Source of the DNA: Actinomadura latina NBRC 106108
GTDB lineage: Bacteria; Actinomycetota; Actinomycetes; Streptosporangiales; Streptosporangiaceae
Assembly (NCBI RefSeq): GCF_001552195.1
Contig: NZ_BCQS01000039.1
Coordinates: forward strand, 25,042-89,041
Direction: 5' to 3'
Length of the DNA: 64,000 nucleotides
The notes under the pieces are model-generated. The model saw nothing but the letters and a program-made list of their open reading frames with translations. It ran no database searches and was not told where the DNA came from. The position numbers and the translations under genes were made by a program. Below are positions 1-7,981 of this stretch, in pieces (positions within the stretch are counted from its first letter, which is position 1; each line of letters opens with the position of its first letter).

Positions 1-77
1 CGCCCTGTTGACTCAAGGGCATGACGAACACGGCGGTGGCTCCGGCCGGCGGTATCTGCAACGGAATGGAGCGACGT

Positions 78-1080
78 TGACGTCCTCCCCTGCCTGAAGG
101 CGAGAGATTCCAACCCGTCCCCTATATGGAGAGGAGAGCGGGTTGAGGTTCGCGGTTCATCGGCCCGCCCGATGGCGTGCCTCCCCGCGCGGCCACCGTG
201 CGTCCCACGGCGGTGTCTTTGATGTTGCGGGCGGCGTTGACGTCGGCGTTGGCCCGGTGCCCGCAGGCCACGCACCGGAACACCGCTTGGCTCTCGCGGT
301 TGTCCCGGGCGCGGTGCCCGCACGCCTTACAGGTCTGCGACGTGTACGCCGGGTCGACCCGGACGACCCGTCCTGGTGCCTTTGGCGGAGCGGGTCATGC
401 CCCGTATGTTCAAGTCCTCGACGGCGATGACGTCGAACCGGCGCGCCAGATCCGTCGAGGTCTTCTCCACCCAGTCCCTGCGGCGGTCGGCCTCACGCGC
501 CTTGAGCCGGGCTATGGCGGCCTTGACGCGGGCACGGCGGTTGGATCCCCGGTCCGCGCGGGCCAGGCGGCGCAGCAACCGGCGGCACCCGCACCTCACC
601 CGTGCGGCGCGACAACCGCCGCACCTCCCAGGCACGGCCGCGGGCCCCCACGATCCGGAACCCCTCATGCACCCCGGCCTTACGCCAGGTGGGGCGGCGG
701 TGCGTACCGGCGAAGAAGTTCGCCATCGCCTGCGCGAAGTCCCTGAGCGCCTGCTGCTGCACCGTCTGCGAACCCGCCGCCAGCCACGGGTTGGCGGCGC
801 GGGCCTCGGTGAGCTGGCGGGCCTGCGCGCCATACCCCGGCGCCGGGCCGCGCCGCGGCGTCCACCAGGCGTGCTGTTCAACGGCCAGGTTCCAGACGTA
901 CCGGGCGTGCGAGCAATGCTCCAGCAGCCCCGCCTCCTGGGCAGGGGCCGGACACAACCGGTACCGCGACACGCCTCGCAACCTACCGACCACCACCGAC
1001 AAAACCCCGACCGACGAAACCAGGAGGCCGAAGTGCCGCACCGTGCCGCGTTTCCTCCCCGCCCTCAAGGACGGGGTCTC
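78..1080 (-). mobile_element. Decayed IS200/IS605-type TnpB element
   Basis: This segment carries a minus-strand tnpB relic with what look like both element ends. At 78-120, just past the tnpB stop, the minus strand reads as the typical TnpB right end: a GGTTGGAATCTC stretch, then a short stem made by GCCTTCAGGC, then GGGGAGGACG. In active elements this region overlaps the omega RNA. On the other side, 1057-1076 holds an imperfect CCCCGCCC/GGACGGGG hairpin like those seen in front of such tnpB genes. No tnpA transposase is present, so this would have been an immobile or trans-mobilised element. Between the hairpin and about 1225 I see no gene. Exact ends are uncertain because IS605 elements make no target-site duplication. 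Confidence 0.65.
122..972 (-). pseudogene. tnpB: tnpB pseudogene (RNA-guided nuclease relic)
   Basis: The reading is split over three frames. The N-terminal part (from a GTG at 972) reads SRYRLCPAPAQEAGLLEHCS and continues through HARYVWNLAVEQH. The middle part carries ARIKxR-type helices, DWVEKTSTDLARRFDVI and the RuvC-II segment VEDLNIRGMTRSAKGT. The C-terminal part has the zinc ribbon (CKACGH, CVACGH) and the RuvC-III motif DVNAARNI before a TAG at 122-124. Two frameshifts are needed to join them. The total is about 283 codons against roughly 400 in intact TnpB, and the missing portion includes the RuvC-I aspartate (the usual GVDRG-like motif). The protein is therefore not expected to cut DNA. 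Family membership is clear; the exact breakpoints are not. Confidence 0.85.
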
Positions 1081-1225
1081 CACGCTGTAGGTATCCGATG
1101 AACCCGTTGCCGGCTTCCCCTCCCCCACCGGATGCCTCCCACGGTCGCGCGCCCGGTTCCCACATGCCCACAGCGGACTTTGGGACGTGGTTGCGGTTTC
1201 TCCTGCGAAAACTCGTCGGTAGCCC

Positions 1226-1276
1226 TTGACGACGACGACAAACGGGCCTAAATACAAGGGAAACAAAATCAAACGG
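1226..1276 (+). promoter_or_regulatory. Putative promoter and DeoR-type operator of the PTS operon
   Basis: A TTGACG at 1226-1231 and a TAAATA at 1249-1254 are separated by 17 bases and suit a vegetative actinomycete promoter. Two identical CAAACGG heptamers lie at 1239-1245 and 1270-1276, 31 bases apart, that is about three helical turns. They overlap the promoter in an unusually A-rich stretch. This arrangement suits a DeoR-family repressor, and one is encoded at the end of the same operon. Binding is inferred, not shown. Confidence 0.5.
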
Positions 1277-1311
1277 AAGGGAAGCCACATGCTCCGGGGA
1301 ACGACGGGCGC

Positions 1312-2250
1312 ATGATCGTCACGGTGACGCTCAATCCGAGCCTCGACCGCACGATCGAGGTGGACGTGCTGACCCGCGGCGCGGTCATCCGGGCCCGGTC
1401 GGCGCGGCTGGACCCGGGCGGCAAGGGCGTCAACGTGTCCCGGGCGCTCCTCGCCAACGGGGTCGCGTCCACCGCGGTGGTGGCGGTCGGCGGCGCCGAC
1501 GGCGACCAGCTGCACCGGCTGCTGACCGCCGAGGCCATGCGGGTCCGCGCCGTCCGCGTCGCGGGACGCACCCGCTCGAACGTGACGATCGTCGAACCCG
1601 GCGGCGTCGACACCAAGCTCAACGAGCCGGGCGGGCCGCTGTCGGCCGCGGAGCTGGACGAGATCGGCGCCGTGGTGGCGGCCGAGGCCGGCGGGGCGAG
1701 CTGGGTGGTCGGCTGCGGCAGCCTCCCGCCCGGCGTCCCGGACGACACCTACGCCGCGCTGTGCCGCCGGTTCGCGCCCGACGGCATCCGCGTGGCGGTC
1801 GACTCCAGCGGCCCGGCGCTGCGCGCCGCCGTCGCCGCCGGGCCCGACCTGATCAAGCCGAACCGGGAGGAGCTCGCCGAGGCCGTCGGCGGGCCGGTCG
1901 GCACCATCGCCGACGTCGTCGCGGCCGCCGGGGAGCTGCGGGCGCGGGGAGCCCGCGCCGTCCTGGTCAGCCTGGGCGCGGAGGGCGCGGTGCTCGTCGA
2001 CGACGACGGCGTCCTCGCCGGGGAGGCGCCCGTCACCGGCCCGCGCAGCACGGTCGGCGCGGGCGACGCCCTGCTGGCCGGGTTCCTCGCCGCCGGCGCC
2101 CGCGGGGCCCGCGCGCTCACCGAGGCGCTGGCCTGGGGCGCCGCGGCCGTGCGGATGCCCGCGAGCCGGATGCCGGGCGCGGCCGACGTCCGGCGCGACA
2201 TCGTCCGCATCCACCCCCGGCCGGACCTCACCCGGCCGCTCCTCACCTGA
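1312..2250 (+). CDS. fruK: 1-phosphofructokinase family sugar kinase
   Basis: This PfkB-family kinase of 312 residues most likely phosphorylates fructose 1-phosphate to fructose 1,6-bisphosphate with ATP in the cytoplasm. The N-terminus MIVTVTLNPSLDRTIEV is typical of FruK/LacC-type enzymes. GGKGVNVSRAL near residue 40 is the sugar-binding PfkB signature 1. The C-terminal GAGDALLAGFLA near residue 248 holds the anion hole and the catalytic Asp. The length is normal. It is the first gene of the operon, followed after 40 bases by the EIIC gene. Linkage to a mannitol-type PTS and a dehydrogenase suggests that the incoming phosphosugar is oxidised or isomerised to a ketose phosphate before this step. 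Tagatose 6-phosphate kinase is an alternative that sequence alone does not exclude. Confidence 0.88.
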   Translation: MIVTVTLNPSLDRTIEVDVLTRGAVIRARSARLDPGGKGVNVSRALLANGVASTAVVAVGGADGDQLHRLLTAEAMRVRAVRVAGRTRSNVTIVEPGGVDTKLNEPGGPLSAAELDEIGAVVAAEAGGASWVVGCGSLPPGVPDDTYAALCRRFAPDGIRVAVDSSGPALRAAVAAGPDLIKPNREELAEAVGGPVGTIADVVAAAGELRARGARAVLVSLGAEGAVLVDDDGVLAGEAPVTGPRSTVGAGDALLAGFLAAGARGARALTEALAWGAAAVRMPASRMPGAADVRRDIVRIHPRPDLTRPLLT

Positions 2251-2290
2251 CGACTGGCAGTACCCACCCCCCGATCGACAGGAGGCCGAG

Positions 2291-3469
2291 ATGGCCACCA
2301 CGTACACCCCGGAGCCCACAGGGAGCGGGTTCCGGGCGAACGTCCAGCGCATCGGCGGCAAGATGGCCGGAATGGTGATGCCGAACATCGGCGCGTTCAT
2401 CGCCTGGGGCCTGATCACCGCGCTGTTCATCCCCACCGGCTGGCTGCCCAACGAGCGGCTGGGCGAGCTGGTCGACCCGATGATCAAGTACCTGCTGCCG
2501 CTGCTGATCGGCTACACCGGCGGCCGGATGGTGCACGGCCAGCGCGGCGCGGTGGTCGGCGCCGTCGCGACCGTCGGCATCGTGGTCGGCGCGGACGTGC
2601 CGATGTTCCTCGGCGCGATGCTGGTCGGCCCGCTCGCCGCGTACCTGCTCAAGCTGTTCGACGGCCTCGTCCAGGACCGGGTCCGGACCGGGTTCGAGAT
2701 GCTGGTGGACAACTTCTCCGCCGGGATCATCGGCGGCACCATGGCGGTCGCCGGCAACCTGGTGATCGGCCCGGTCATGAACACCTTCTCCGACTGGGCC
2801 GGCAACGGGGTGAGCTGGCTCGTCGACCACGACGTGCTGCCGCTCACCTCGCTGCTCATCGAGCCCGCGAAGGTGCTCTTCCTGAACAACGCCGTCAACC
2901 ACGGGGTCCTCGGCCCGCTCGGCATCCAGCAGGCCGCCGAGCACGGCAAGTCGGTGCTGTTCATGCTGGAGTCCAACCCCGGACCCGGCCTCGGCGTCCT
3001 GCTCGCCTACTGGTTCTTCGGGCCGCGGCGGCTGCGCCCGAGCGTCCCGGCTGCCACCATCATCCACTTCTTCGGCGGCATCCACGAGATCTACTTCCCG
3101 TACATCCTGATGAAGCCGCGCATGATCCTCGCCGCGATCGCGGGCGGGATGACCGGCGTGGCGATCTTCGTCGCGACCGGCGCCGGGCTCGTGGCCACCC
3201 CGTCCCCCGGCAGCATCTTCGCCTACCTCGCGCAGACGCCGCGCGGCGTGGGCAACTGGATCGGCGTCTACGCCGGCGTCTTCGCCTCCGCGGCGGTGTC
3301 CTTCGGCACCGGCGCGGCGCTGCTCGGCTTCGGCAGGCTCGCCGAGCCCGAGGACGAGGAGTCCGGGGCCGAGGACGAACTGAAGGAGGCCGAGGAGAGG
3401 ACGGCCGCGAACAAGGCGGCCGCGAAGAAGGCGGCCGGCGGCACCGCCAGGGAGACGACCGCTTCCTGA
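2291..3469 (+). CDS. mtlA: PTS mannitol-type transporter subunit IIC
   Basis: This 392-residue membrane permease has about eight hydrophobic segments. It opens with KMAGMVMPNIGAFIAWGLIT, the usual start of mannitol EIIC. The loop GGIHEIYFPYIL near residue 265 carries the Gly-Ile-His-Glu motif implicated in sugar binding in this family. Only the C domain is present; the EIIB and EIIA domains fused in some bacteria are separate downstream genes here. The C-terminal 45 residues are charged (Glu/Lys/Ala-rich) and probably cytoplasmic. A clear AGGAGG-like site (GACAGGAGGCC) precedes the ATG. The cargo is probably mannitol or a related hexitol, but the FruK-type kinase leaves fructose possible. Confidence 0.9.
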   Translation: MATTYTPEPTGSGFRANVQRIGGKMAGMVMPNIGAFIAWGLITALFIPTGWLPNERLGELVDPMIKYLLPLLIGYTGGRMVHGQRGAVVGAVATVGIVVGADVPMFLGAMLVGPLAAYLLKLFDGLVQDRVRTGFEMLVDNFSAGIIGGTMAVAGNLVIGPVMNTFSDWAGNGVSWLVDHDVLPLTSLLIEPAKVLFLNNAVNHGVLGPLGIQQAAEHGKSVLFMLESNPGPGLGVLLAYWFFGPRRLRPSVPAATIIHFFGGIHEIYFPYILMKPRMILAAIAGGMTGVAIFVATGAGLVATPSPGSIFAYLAQTPRGVGNWIGVYAGVFASAAVSFGTGAALLGFGRLAEPEDEESGAEDELKEAEERTAANKAAAKKAAGGTARETTAS

Positions 3470-3520
3470 ACCATGACGGGCTCTGAGCCGCCACCCCGTC
3501 CGATGGAGGGCACACCCACG

Positions 3521-3820
3521 ATGAACGGCAAGGACATCCGCAAGCTCGTGATCGCCTGCGACGCCGGCATGGGCAGCAGCGTCATGCTCGCCGGCCAGCT
3601 GCGCAGGAAGCTGAAGAAGAGCGACGTGACGGTCGAGCACACGCCCGTCGACTCGATCCCCGCCGACGCCGACGTGGTCGTCACCCACACCGGGCTCGCC
3701 GAGCGGGCCCGGCGCGGCGCCGGGGACACCCCGGTGATCACCTTCGAGGTCTACATCGGCGACCCCGCCGTGGACCGCCTGGTCAAGGCGATCAAGGACG
3801 GCGGTGAGGTCGGTGCCTGA
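3521..3820 (+). CDS. PTS mannitol-type EIIB component
   Basis: This is a small cytoplasmic phosphocarrier of 99 residues. The phosphorylated cysteine lies in the P-loop-like IACDAGMGSSVMLA near residue 13, characteristic of the mannitol/lactose-type IIB fold. It accepts phosphate from EIIA and passes it to the sugar bound by EIIC. I chose the ATG at 3521 because GGAGGG at 3505-3510 gives ten bases of spacing. An in-frame ATG at 3473 would add 16 poorly conserved residues and has no good ribosome site. The end overlaps the next gene by 17 bases. Confidence 0.9.
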   Translation: MNGKDIRKLVIACDAGMGSSVMLAGQLRRKLKKSDVTVEHTPVDSIPADADVVVTHTGLAERARRGAGDTPVITFEVYIGDPAVDRLVKAIKDGGEVGA

Positions 3821-4307
3821 CCGGGCCGCCGACCTGCTCGCGCCGGAGGCGATCCGGCTGGACGCCCGCGCCGCGGGCCGCGACCACGCCGTCCGGCTCT
3901 GCGGGCAGGTGCTGGTGGACACCGGCGCCGTCGAGCCCGGCTACATCGACGCGATGCTGGAGCGGGAGCGCTCGGTCTCCACCTACCTCGGCGAGGGCGT
4001 GGCGATCCCGCACGGCACGAACGAGGGCCGCGACCTCATCCGCCGGGACGCCCTCGCCGTCGTCCGGTTCCCCGAGGGGACGGACTGGAACGGCGACGAG
4101 GTCGTCGTGTGCATCGCGATCGCGGCGCGCGGCGGCGGGCACATGGAGATCCTCGCCGAGCTCGCCGAGATCCTCCTGGACCCGGACCGGGCCCGCGCGC
4201 TGCGCGAGGCCACCGGCCCCGAGGAGGTCCTCGCGCTGCTCGACCCGCAGACCGGAGAACAGCAACCGACCGCACAGCAACCGACAGGACAGGGACACGC
4301 CGTATGA
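3804..4307 (+). CDS. mtlF: PTS mannitol/fructose-type EIIA component
   Basis: This EIIA-2 (Ntr/mannitol/fructose) phosphocarrier has 167 residues. The phospho-accepting histidine lies in the signature GEGVAIPHGTNEG, near residue 71. It receives phosphate from HPr, which is encoded two genes downstream. The GTG start at 3804 has AAGGA five bases upstream; a GTG at 3813 is the alternative. The C-terminal tail is Gln/Thr-rich and looks disordered. The gene overlaps the EIIB gene by 17 bases and the dehydrogenase by four (ATGA), so translation is probably coupled. Confidence 0.88.
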   Translation: MRSVPDRAADLLAPEAIRLDARAAGRDHAVRLCGQVLVDTGAVEPGYIDAMLERERSVSTYLGEGVAIPHGTNEGRDLIRRDALAVVRFPEGTDWNGDEVVVCIAIAARGGGHMEILAELAEILLDPDRARALREATGPEEVLALLDPQTGEQQPTAQQPTGQGHAV

Positions 4308-5344
4308 AGGTCGCCCGTTTCTACGCACCCGGCGACATCCGCCTGGAGGACGCGCCGGAGCCGGAGCCCGGCCCAGGCGAGCTGAAGATCCGCGTCCGGA
4401 ACTGCTCGACCTGCGGGACGGATGTGAAGATCTCCCGCTTCGGGCACCACCACATCGTCCCGCCGCGGGTGATGGGCCACGAGATCGCCGGCGAGGTCGC
4501 CGGGGCCGGCGACGGCGCCGAGGGCTGGGCGGCGGGCGACCGCGTCCAGGTCATCGCGGCGATCCCGGACGGGACGTGCTCCGAATGCAGCCGCGGCCGG
4601 ATGACGGTCTGCACCGCGCAGGAGTCGATGGGGTACCACTACGACGGCGCGTTCGCCGAGTACATGATCGTCCCGGCGAAGGTGCTGGCGGTGGACGGGG
4701 TGAACCGCGTCCCGGACGGCGTGTCGTTCGCCGAGGCGTCGGTGGCCGAGCCGCTCGCCTGCGTCCTCAACGGCCAGGAACTGGCGCGGGTCGGCGAGGG
4801 CGACGACGTCGTGGTGTTCGGCTCCGGCCCGGTCGGCTGCCTGCACGTGCGGGTCGCGCGCGCCCGCGGCGCCGCCCGCGTGTTCCTCGTCGAGGTCAAC
4901 GCCGAGCGGCTGCACCGGGCCGCCGCGCTCGTCAAGCCGGACGCCGCGATCGACGCGAGCGCCACCGACGTGGTCGAGGAGGTCCTCGCCCGCACCGGCG
5001 GGCGCGGCGCCGACGTCGCGATCACCGCGGCCGCGTCGGCCGCCGCGCAGGAGCAGGCGCAGCGCCTGATGGCGCCGGGCGGGCGGGTCAGCCTGTTCGG
5101 CGGCCTGCCGAAGGACGACCCCGTGATCTCCGTCGACGCGAACCGCGTCCACTACCGGGAGCTGTCGCTGGTCGGCGCGAACGGGTCCAGCCCCGCCCAC
5201 AACGCGCGTGCGCTGGAGCTGATCGGCTCCGGGCAGGTCCCCGTCGAGGACCTCATCACCCACCGGCTTCCGCTGGACGCCCTGCACGACGCCCTGGACC
5301 TCGTCACCCGGGGCGCGGCCATCAAGGTCACGATCGAGCCCTGA
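4304..5344 (+). CDS. Zn-dependent polyol/alcohol dehydrogenase (MDR family)
   Basis: This medium-chain dehydrogenase/reductase has 346 residues. The catalytic zinc ligands are visible as the Cys of NCSTCGTD and the His-Glu of MGHE. The Rossmann motif is GSGPVGCLHVRVARARGA near residue 170. The structural-zinc lobe reads DGTCSECSRGRMTVC, so the first of the usual four cysteines is Asp. It resembles sorbitol or L-iditol 2-dehydrogenases. In this operon it probably oxidises the imported polyol, or its phosphate, to the ketose that the FruK-like kinase uses. Substrate and cofactor are inferred. The ATG overlaps the EIIA stop. Confidence 0.8.
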   Translation: MKVARFYAPGDIRLEDAPEPEPGPGELKIRVRNCSTCGTDVKISRFGHHHIVPPRVMGHEIAGEVAGAGDGAEGWAAGDRVQVIAAIPDGTCSECSRGRMTVCTAQESMGYHYDGAFAEYMIVPAKVLAVDGVNRVPDGVSFAEASVAEPLACVLNGQELARVGEGDDVVVFGSGPVGCLHVRVARARGAARVFLVEVNAERLHRAAALVKPDAAIDASATDVVEEVLARTGGRGADVAITAAASAAAQEQAQRLMAPGGRVSLFGGLPKDDPVISVDANRVHYRELSLVGANGSSPAHNARALELIGSGQVPVEDLITHRLPLDALHDALDLVTRGAAIKVTIEP

Positions 5345-5369
5345 CCGCGCAACCCCCAAGGAGGCAGCC

Positions 5370-5654
5370 GTGCCCGAACGCAGCGTCATCATCGGCTCCG
5401 CGCAGGGCCTGCACGCCAGGCCCGCGAAGATCTTCGTGCAGATCGCCGCGCGGCAGCCCGTCAAAGTGTCCATCCGGGCCGGGGACCGCGCCCCCGTCCC
5501 GGCGAGCAGCATCCTCGGCGTGCTGTCGCTCGCGGCCGCGCGGGGGACGGAGGTGACGCTGTCCGCCGACGGGGACGGCGCCGCCGAGGCCCTGGACGAG
5601 CTGGCCGGTCTCCTGGCCCGCGACCTGGACGCCGAGGAGCCCGACCATGCGTGA
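5370..5654 (+). CDS. ptsH: Phosphocarrier protein HPr
   Basis: This 94-residue HPr carries the active-site histidine in GLHARPAKIF near residue 15. The regulatory-site region SSILGVLSLA around residue 47 is the position where Gram-positive HPr can be phosphorylated on Ser. It transfers phosphate from enzyme I to EIIA. No enzyme I gene (ptsI) is in the window, so it must be supplied from elsewhere. Translation starts at a GTG at 5370 with AAGGAGG upstream at about 5359. It lies 25 bases after the dehydrogenase and is clearly part of the same operon. Confidence 0.92.
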   Translation: MPERSVIIGSAQGLHARPAKIFVQIAARQPVKVSIRAGDRAPVPASSILGVLSLAAARGTEVTLSADGDGAAEALDELAGLLARDLDAEEPDHA

Positions 5655-5818
5655 ACCGACGGTCCCGGGGTGAGCCCGGGGGCGGCGGCCGGCCCGGTGG
5701 AGGCGATGGGGCCGCCGCCCGAGCCTCCGCCGCCGATGGTCCGGCCGGGGCGCGGGAGACCGCCCGGGCCCGCGACAATGGACGCGGACGGAGCCGACGC
5801 GGGACGGGTGGGACGGTC

Positions 5819-6580
5819 ATGTACGCCGAGGAACGACAGCAGGCGATCCTTGCGCTGGCGCGCTCGAAGGGCCGGGTGGACGTGGTCGCGCTGGCCGAGG
5901 AGTTCTCGGTCACGACCGAGACGATCCGCCGGGACCTGACCGTCCTGGAGCGGGCCGGGACGGTCCGGCGGGTGCACGGCGGCGCGATGCCGGTCGAGCG
6001 GCTCGGGTTCGAGCCGGAGCTGGCGGCGCGGGACGCGGTGATGACCGAGGAGAAGCAGCGCATCGCCAAGGCCGCGCTGGCGGAACTGCCCGCCGACGGG
6101 TCGATCATCGTGGACGCGGGCACGACCACGGCCCGGTTCGTCCAGCTGCTGCCCACCGACCGCGAGCTGACGGTGATCGTGAACTCGCCGCCGCACGCGT
6201 CGGTGCTCGCGACCCGCCCCAACCTGACCGTGATCATCCTGGGCGGCCGGGTGCGCGGCCGGACGCTCGCCACCGTGGACGAGTGGGTGCTGCGCCCGCT
6301 GGCCGACCTGTGGGTGGACGTGGCGTTCATGGCGACCAACGGCTGCTCGGTGGAGCGCGGGCTGACCACGTCCGACCAGGCGGAGGCGGCGGTGAAGCGG
6401 GCGATGATCGCCTCGTCGCGGCGGCGGGTGCTGCTCGCCGACCGCACCAAGATCGGGCACGACCATCTGGTGCGCTTCGGCGATCTGTCCGATGTCGACG
6501 TGGTGATCACCGACACCGGGCTGGACACCGACCTCGCCGCCGACCTCGCCGCCGCCGGCCCGGAGATCGTCCGGGCCTGA
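5819..6580 (+). CDS. DeoR family transcriptional regulator
   Basis: This protein has 253 residues. An N-terminal DeoR winged helix (YAEERQQAILALARSKGRVD, with TTETIRRDLTVLE as recognition helix) is followed by a sugar-phosphate-sensing domain of the ribose-5-phosphate isomerase-like fold. That domain includes VDAGTTTARF near residue 103 and a GGRVRGRTLATVD stretch. It is likely the repressor of the upstream PTS operon and would be released by a sugar phosphate. The ATG at 5819 starts the conserved MYAEERQ. Upstream in-frame codons from 5651 encode only low-complexity Gly/Arg-rich sequence, so I left them out. The 164 bases between ptsH and this gene hold no other credible gene. Confidence 0.88.
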   Translation: MYAEERQQAILALARSKGRVDVVALAEEFSVTTETIRRDLTVLERAGTVRRVHGGAMPVERLGFEPELAARDAVMTEEKQRIAKAALAELPADGSIIVDAGTTTARFVQLLPTDRELTVIVNSPPHASVLATRPNLTVIILGGRVRGRTLATVDEWVLRPLADLWVDVAFMATNGCSVERGLTTSDQAEAAVKRAMIASSRRRVLLADRTKIGHDHLVRFGDLSDVDVVITDTGLDTDLAADLAAAGPEIVRA

Positions 6581-6616
6581 GAACGCGGGCGCGGGCGTCC
6601 GGGCGAGGCGGCGGGG

Positions 6617-6659
6617 GCCGCCGTCCCGCGCCGCTGGGGCGGTCGCGCGGGACGGCGGC
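6617..6659. terminator. Bidirectional terminator-like hairpin
   Basis: A perfect 15-base inverted repeat (6617-6631 with 6645-6659, loop of 13) lies between two convergent operons. It probably terminates both. There is no U tract, as is usual in high-GC actinomycetes. Confidence 0.7.
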
Positions 6660-6667
6660 GGTACCCG

Positions 6668-7981
6668 TCAGCCGGCGGCGGGAATGCCGTTGGCGGGCGC
6701 CTGCGGTTGCGGGTTCGTGTAGGGCTGGATCGGCCCGTCACCGTCGTCGGTCGTCATCGGCTGCCCCTCGGGCACGATGTTCTCGCCGTCGATCTTGCCG
6801 ATCTGCGTGCCGGTGTAGCCGGCGTGCGAGTCGGCGCTGAAGCCGAACGGGACGACGCCCGGCCCGGTGAAGTGCGACTTCTCCAGCGCCTCGACGAGGC
6901 TCTTGCGGGTCGGGTTCTTCCCCGCCGCCTGCAGCGCCTGGACGAAGGTGTAGGCGACCGACATCCCGTAGACGATGTTGCCGTTGAACGGCAGCTTCGG
7001 GATGTACTGGTCGTGGACCTTCTTGAACAGCTGGGTCCAGCTGTTGGCGGTGTCGCCCGGCGACGACAGGTAGCCGTTGGTGATCATGCCCTGGATGAGC
7101 GGGTTGCCCTTGACCTCGCTGCCGCCCTTCTTGGCGAAGCTCTCCAGCAGCCCGGTGAGGGTGATCGGGTCGGACCCGACGTTGCTGACGGCGAACGTCG
7201 GCTTGTAGTTCAGCTTCAGCGCGGCGAGCCGGAACAGCGCGGTGTAGGTGGGGATGCTGAACAGCACGACGACGTCCGCCTTGGACTGGGCGATCGCCTG
7301 GGCCTGCGCGCCGATGTCGGTGCTGCCCGGCTGGTAGGACTGCCGGGACACCACGTCGGCCTTCGGGATGTACATGTCGAGGCCCTTCACCCCGTCCTGC
7401 CCGAAGTCGTCGTTCTGGAAGAAGTAGGCGACCTTCTTCCCGGCGAACGTCTTCTTGATGTAGTCGCCGAGGATCTTGCCCTCGCGGATGTAGTCGACCT
7501 GCCAGCCGAACGTCTGCGGGTGCTCCTTCGGCTGGTCCCAGCAGCCGCATCCGGACGCGACGAACAGGTCGGGGACGCGCTGGGCGTTCAGGTAGTCGAC
7601 GACCTTGGAGTGGGTGGGGGTGCCCAGCCCGTTGAACATCGCGAAGACCTTGTCCTGGAGGACGAGCTTCTGCGTGACGCTGACGGTCTGGGTCGGGTTG
7701 TAGGCGTCGTCCACGTACTTGTAGACGATCTTGCGCCCGTTGATGCCGCCGTTGGCGTTGACGTAGTCGAAGAACGCCTTCGACGCGGCCGAGTTGGCGC
7801 TGTAGCCGGGCGCCGCCGGGCCGGTCAGCGGCTGGTGGCTGCCGATGGTGACGGTGGTGGCGGTGACGCCGGGCGCGCCGGAGTCCCCGCCGTCCCCGCC
7901 GTCACCTCCGCAGCCGCTCGCCGCGACCGCCAGCGTCGCCGCGGTCATCACGGCGAGCGCCCTTGTCCGCATTCTCTTCAT
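6668..7981 (-). CDS. livK: Branched-chain amino acid-type ABC transporter substrate-binding lipoprotein
   Basis: This type I periplasmic-binding protein has 437 residues. The signal peptide ends in a lipobox (AASGCGG), so it should be anchored at the outer face of the membrane. The mature protein has the LivK-like start TVTIGSHQPLTGPAA and the Leu/Ile/Val-binding-protein fold through GNIVYGMSVAYTFVQAL. A CGCW motif near residue 145 is unusual. It is the last gene of the livGFHMK operon. Such proteins often bind aromatic or short-chain carboxylates and amides rather than amino acids. The neighbouring acyl-CoA ligase and MaoC genes make a carboxylate ligand plausible, but the ligand is unknown. 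Confidence 0.88.
   Translation of the reverse strand: MKRMRTRALAVMTAATLAVAASGCGGDGGDGGDSGAPGVTATTVTIGSHQPLTGPAAPGYSANSAASKAFFDYVNANGGINGRKIVYKYVDDAYNPTQTVSVTQKLVLQDKVFAMFNGLGTPTHSKVVDYLNAQRVPDLFVASGCGCWDQPKEHPQTFGWQVDYIREGKILGDYIKKTFAGKKVAYFFQNDDFGQDGVKGLDMYIPKADVVSRQSYQPGSTDIGAQAQAIAQSKADVVVLFSIPTYTALFRLAALKLNYKPTFAVSNVGSDPITLTGLLESFAKKGGSEVKGNPLIQGMITNGYLSSPGDTANSWTQLFKKVHDQYIPKLPFNGNIVYGMSVAYTFVQALQAAGKNPTRKSLVEALEKSHFTGPGVVPFGFSADSHAGYTGTQIGKIDGENIVPEGQPMTTDDGDGPIQPYTNPQPQAPANGIPAAG

Noticed and set aside
493..2487. Minus-strand frame of 664 codons across the tnpB relic, fruK and the start of mtlA
   Set aside because: Only its last 160 or so residues (the tnpB N-terminal part) are meaningful. 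The rest is antisense to fruK and mtlA.
2243..6741. Several long minus-strand frames opposite the PTS operon
   Set aside because: All are antisense shadows without recognisable domains; the plus-strand genes have conserved active sites and ribosome sites.
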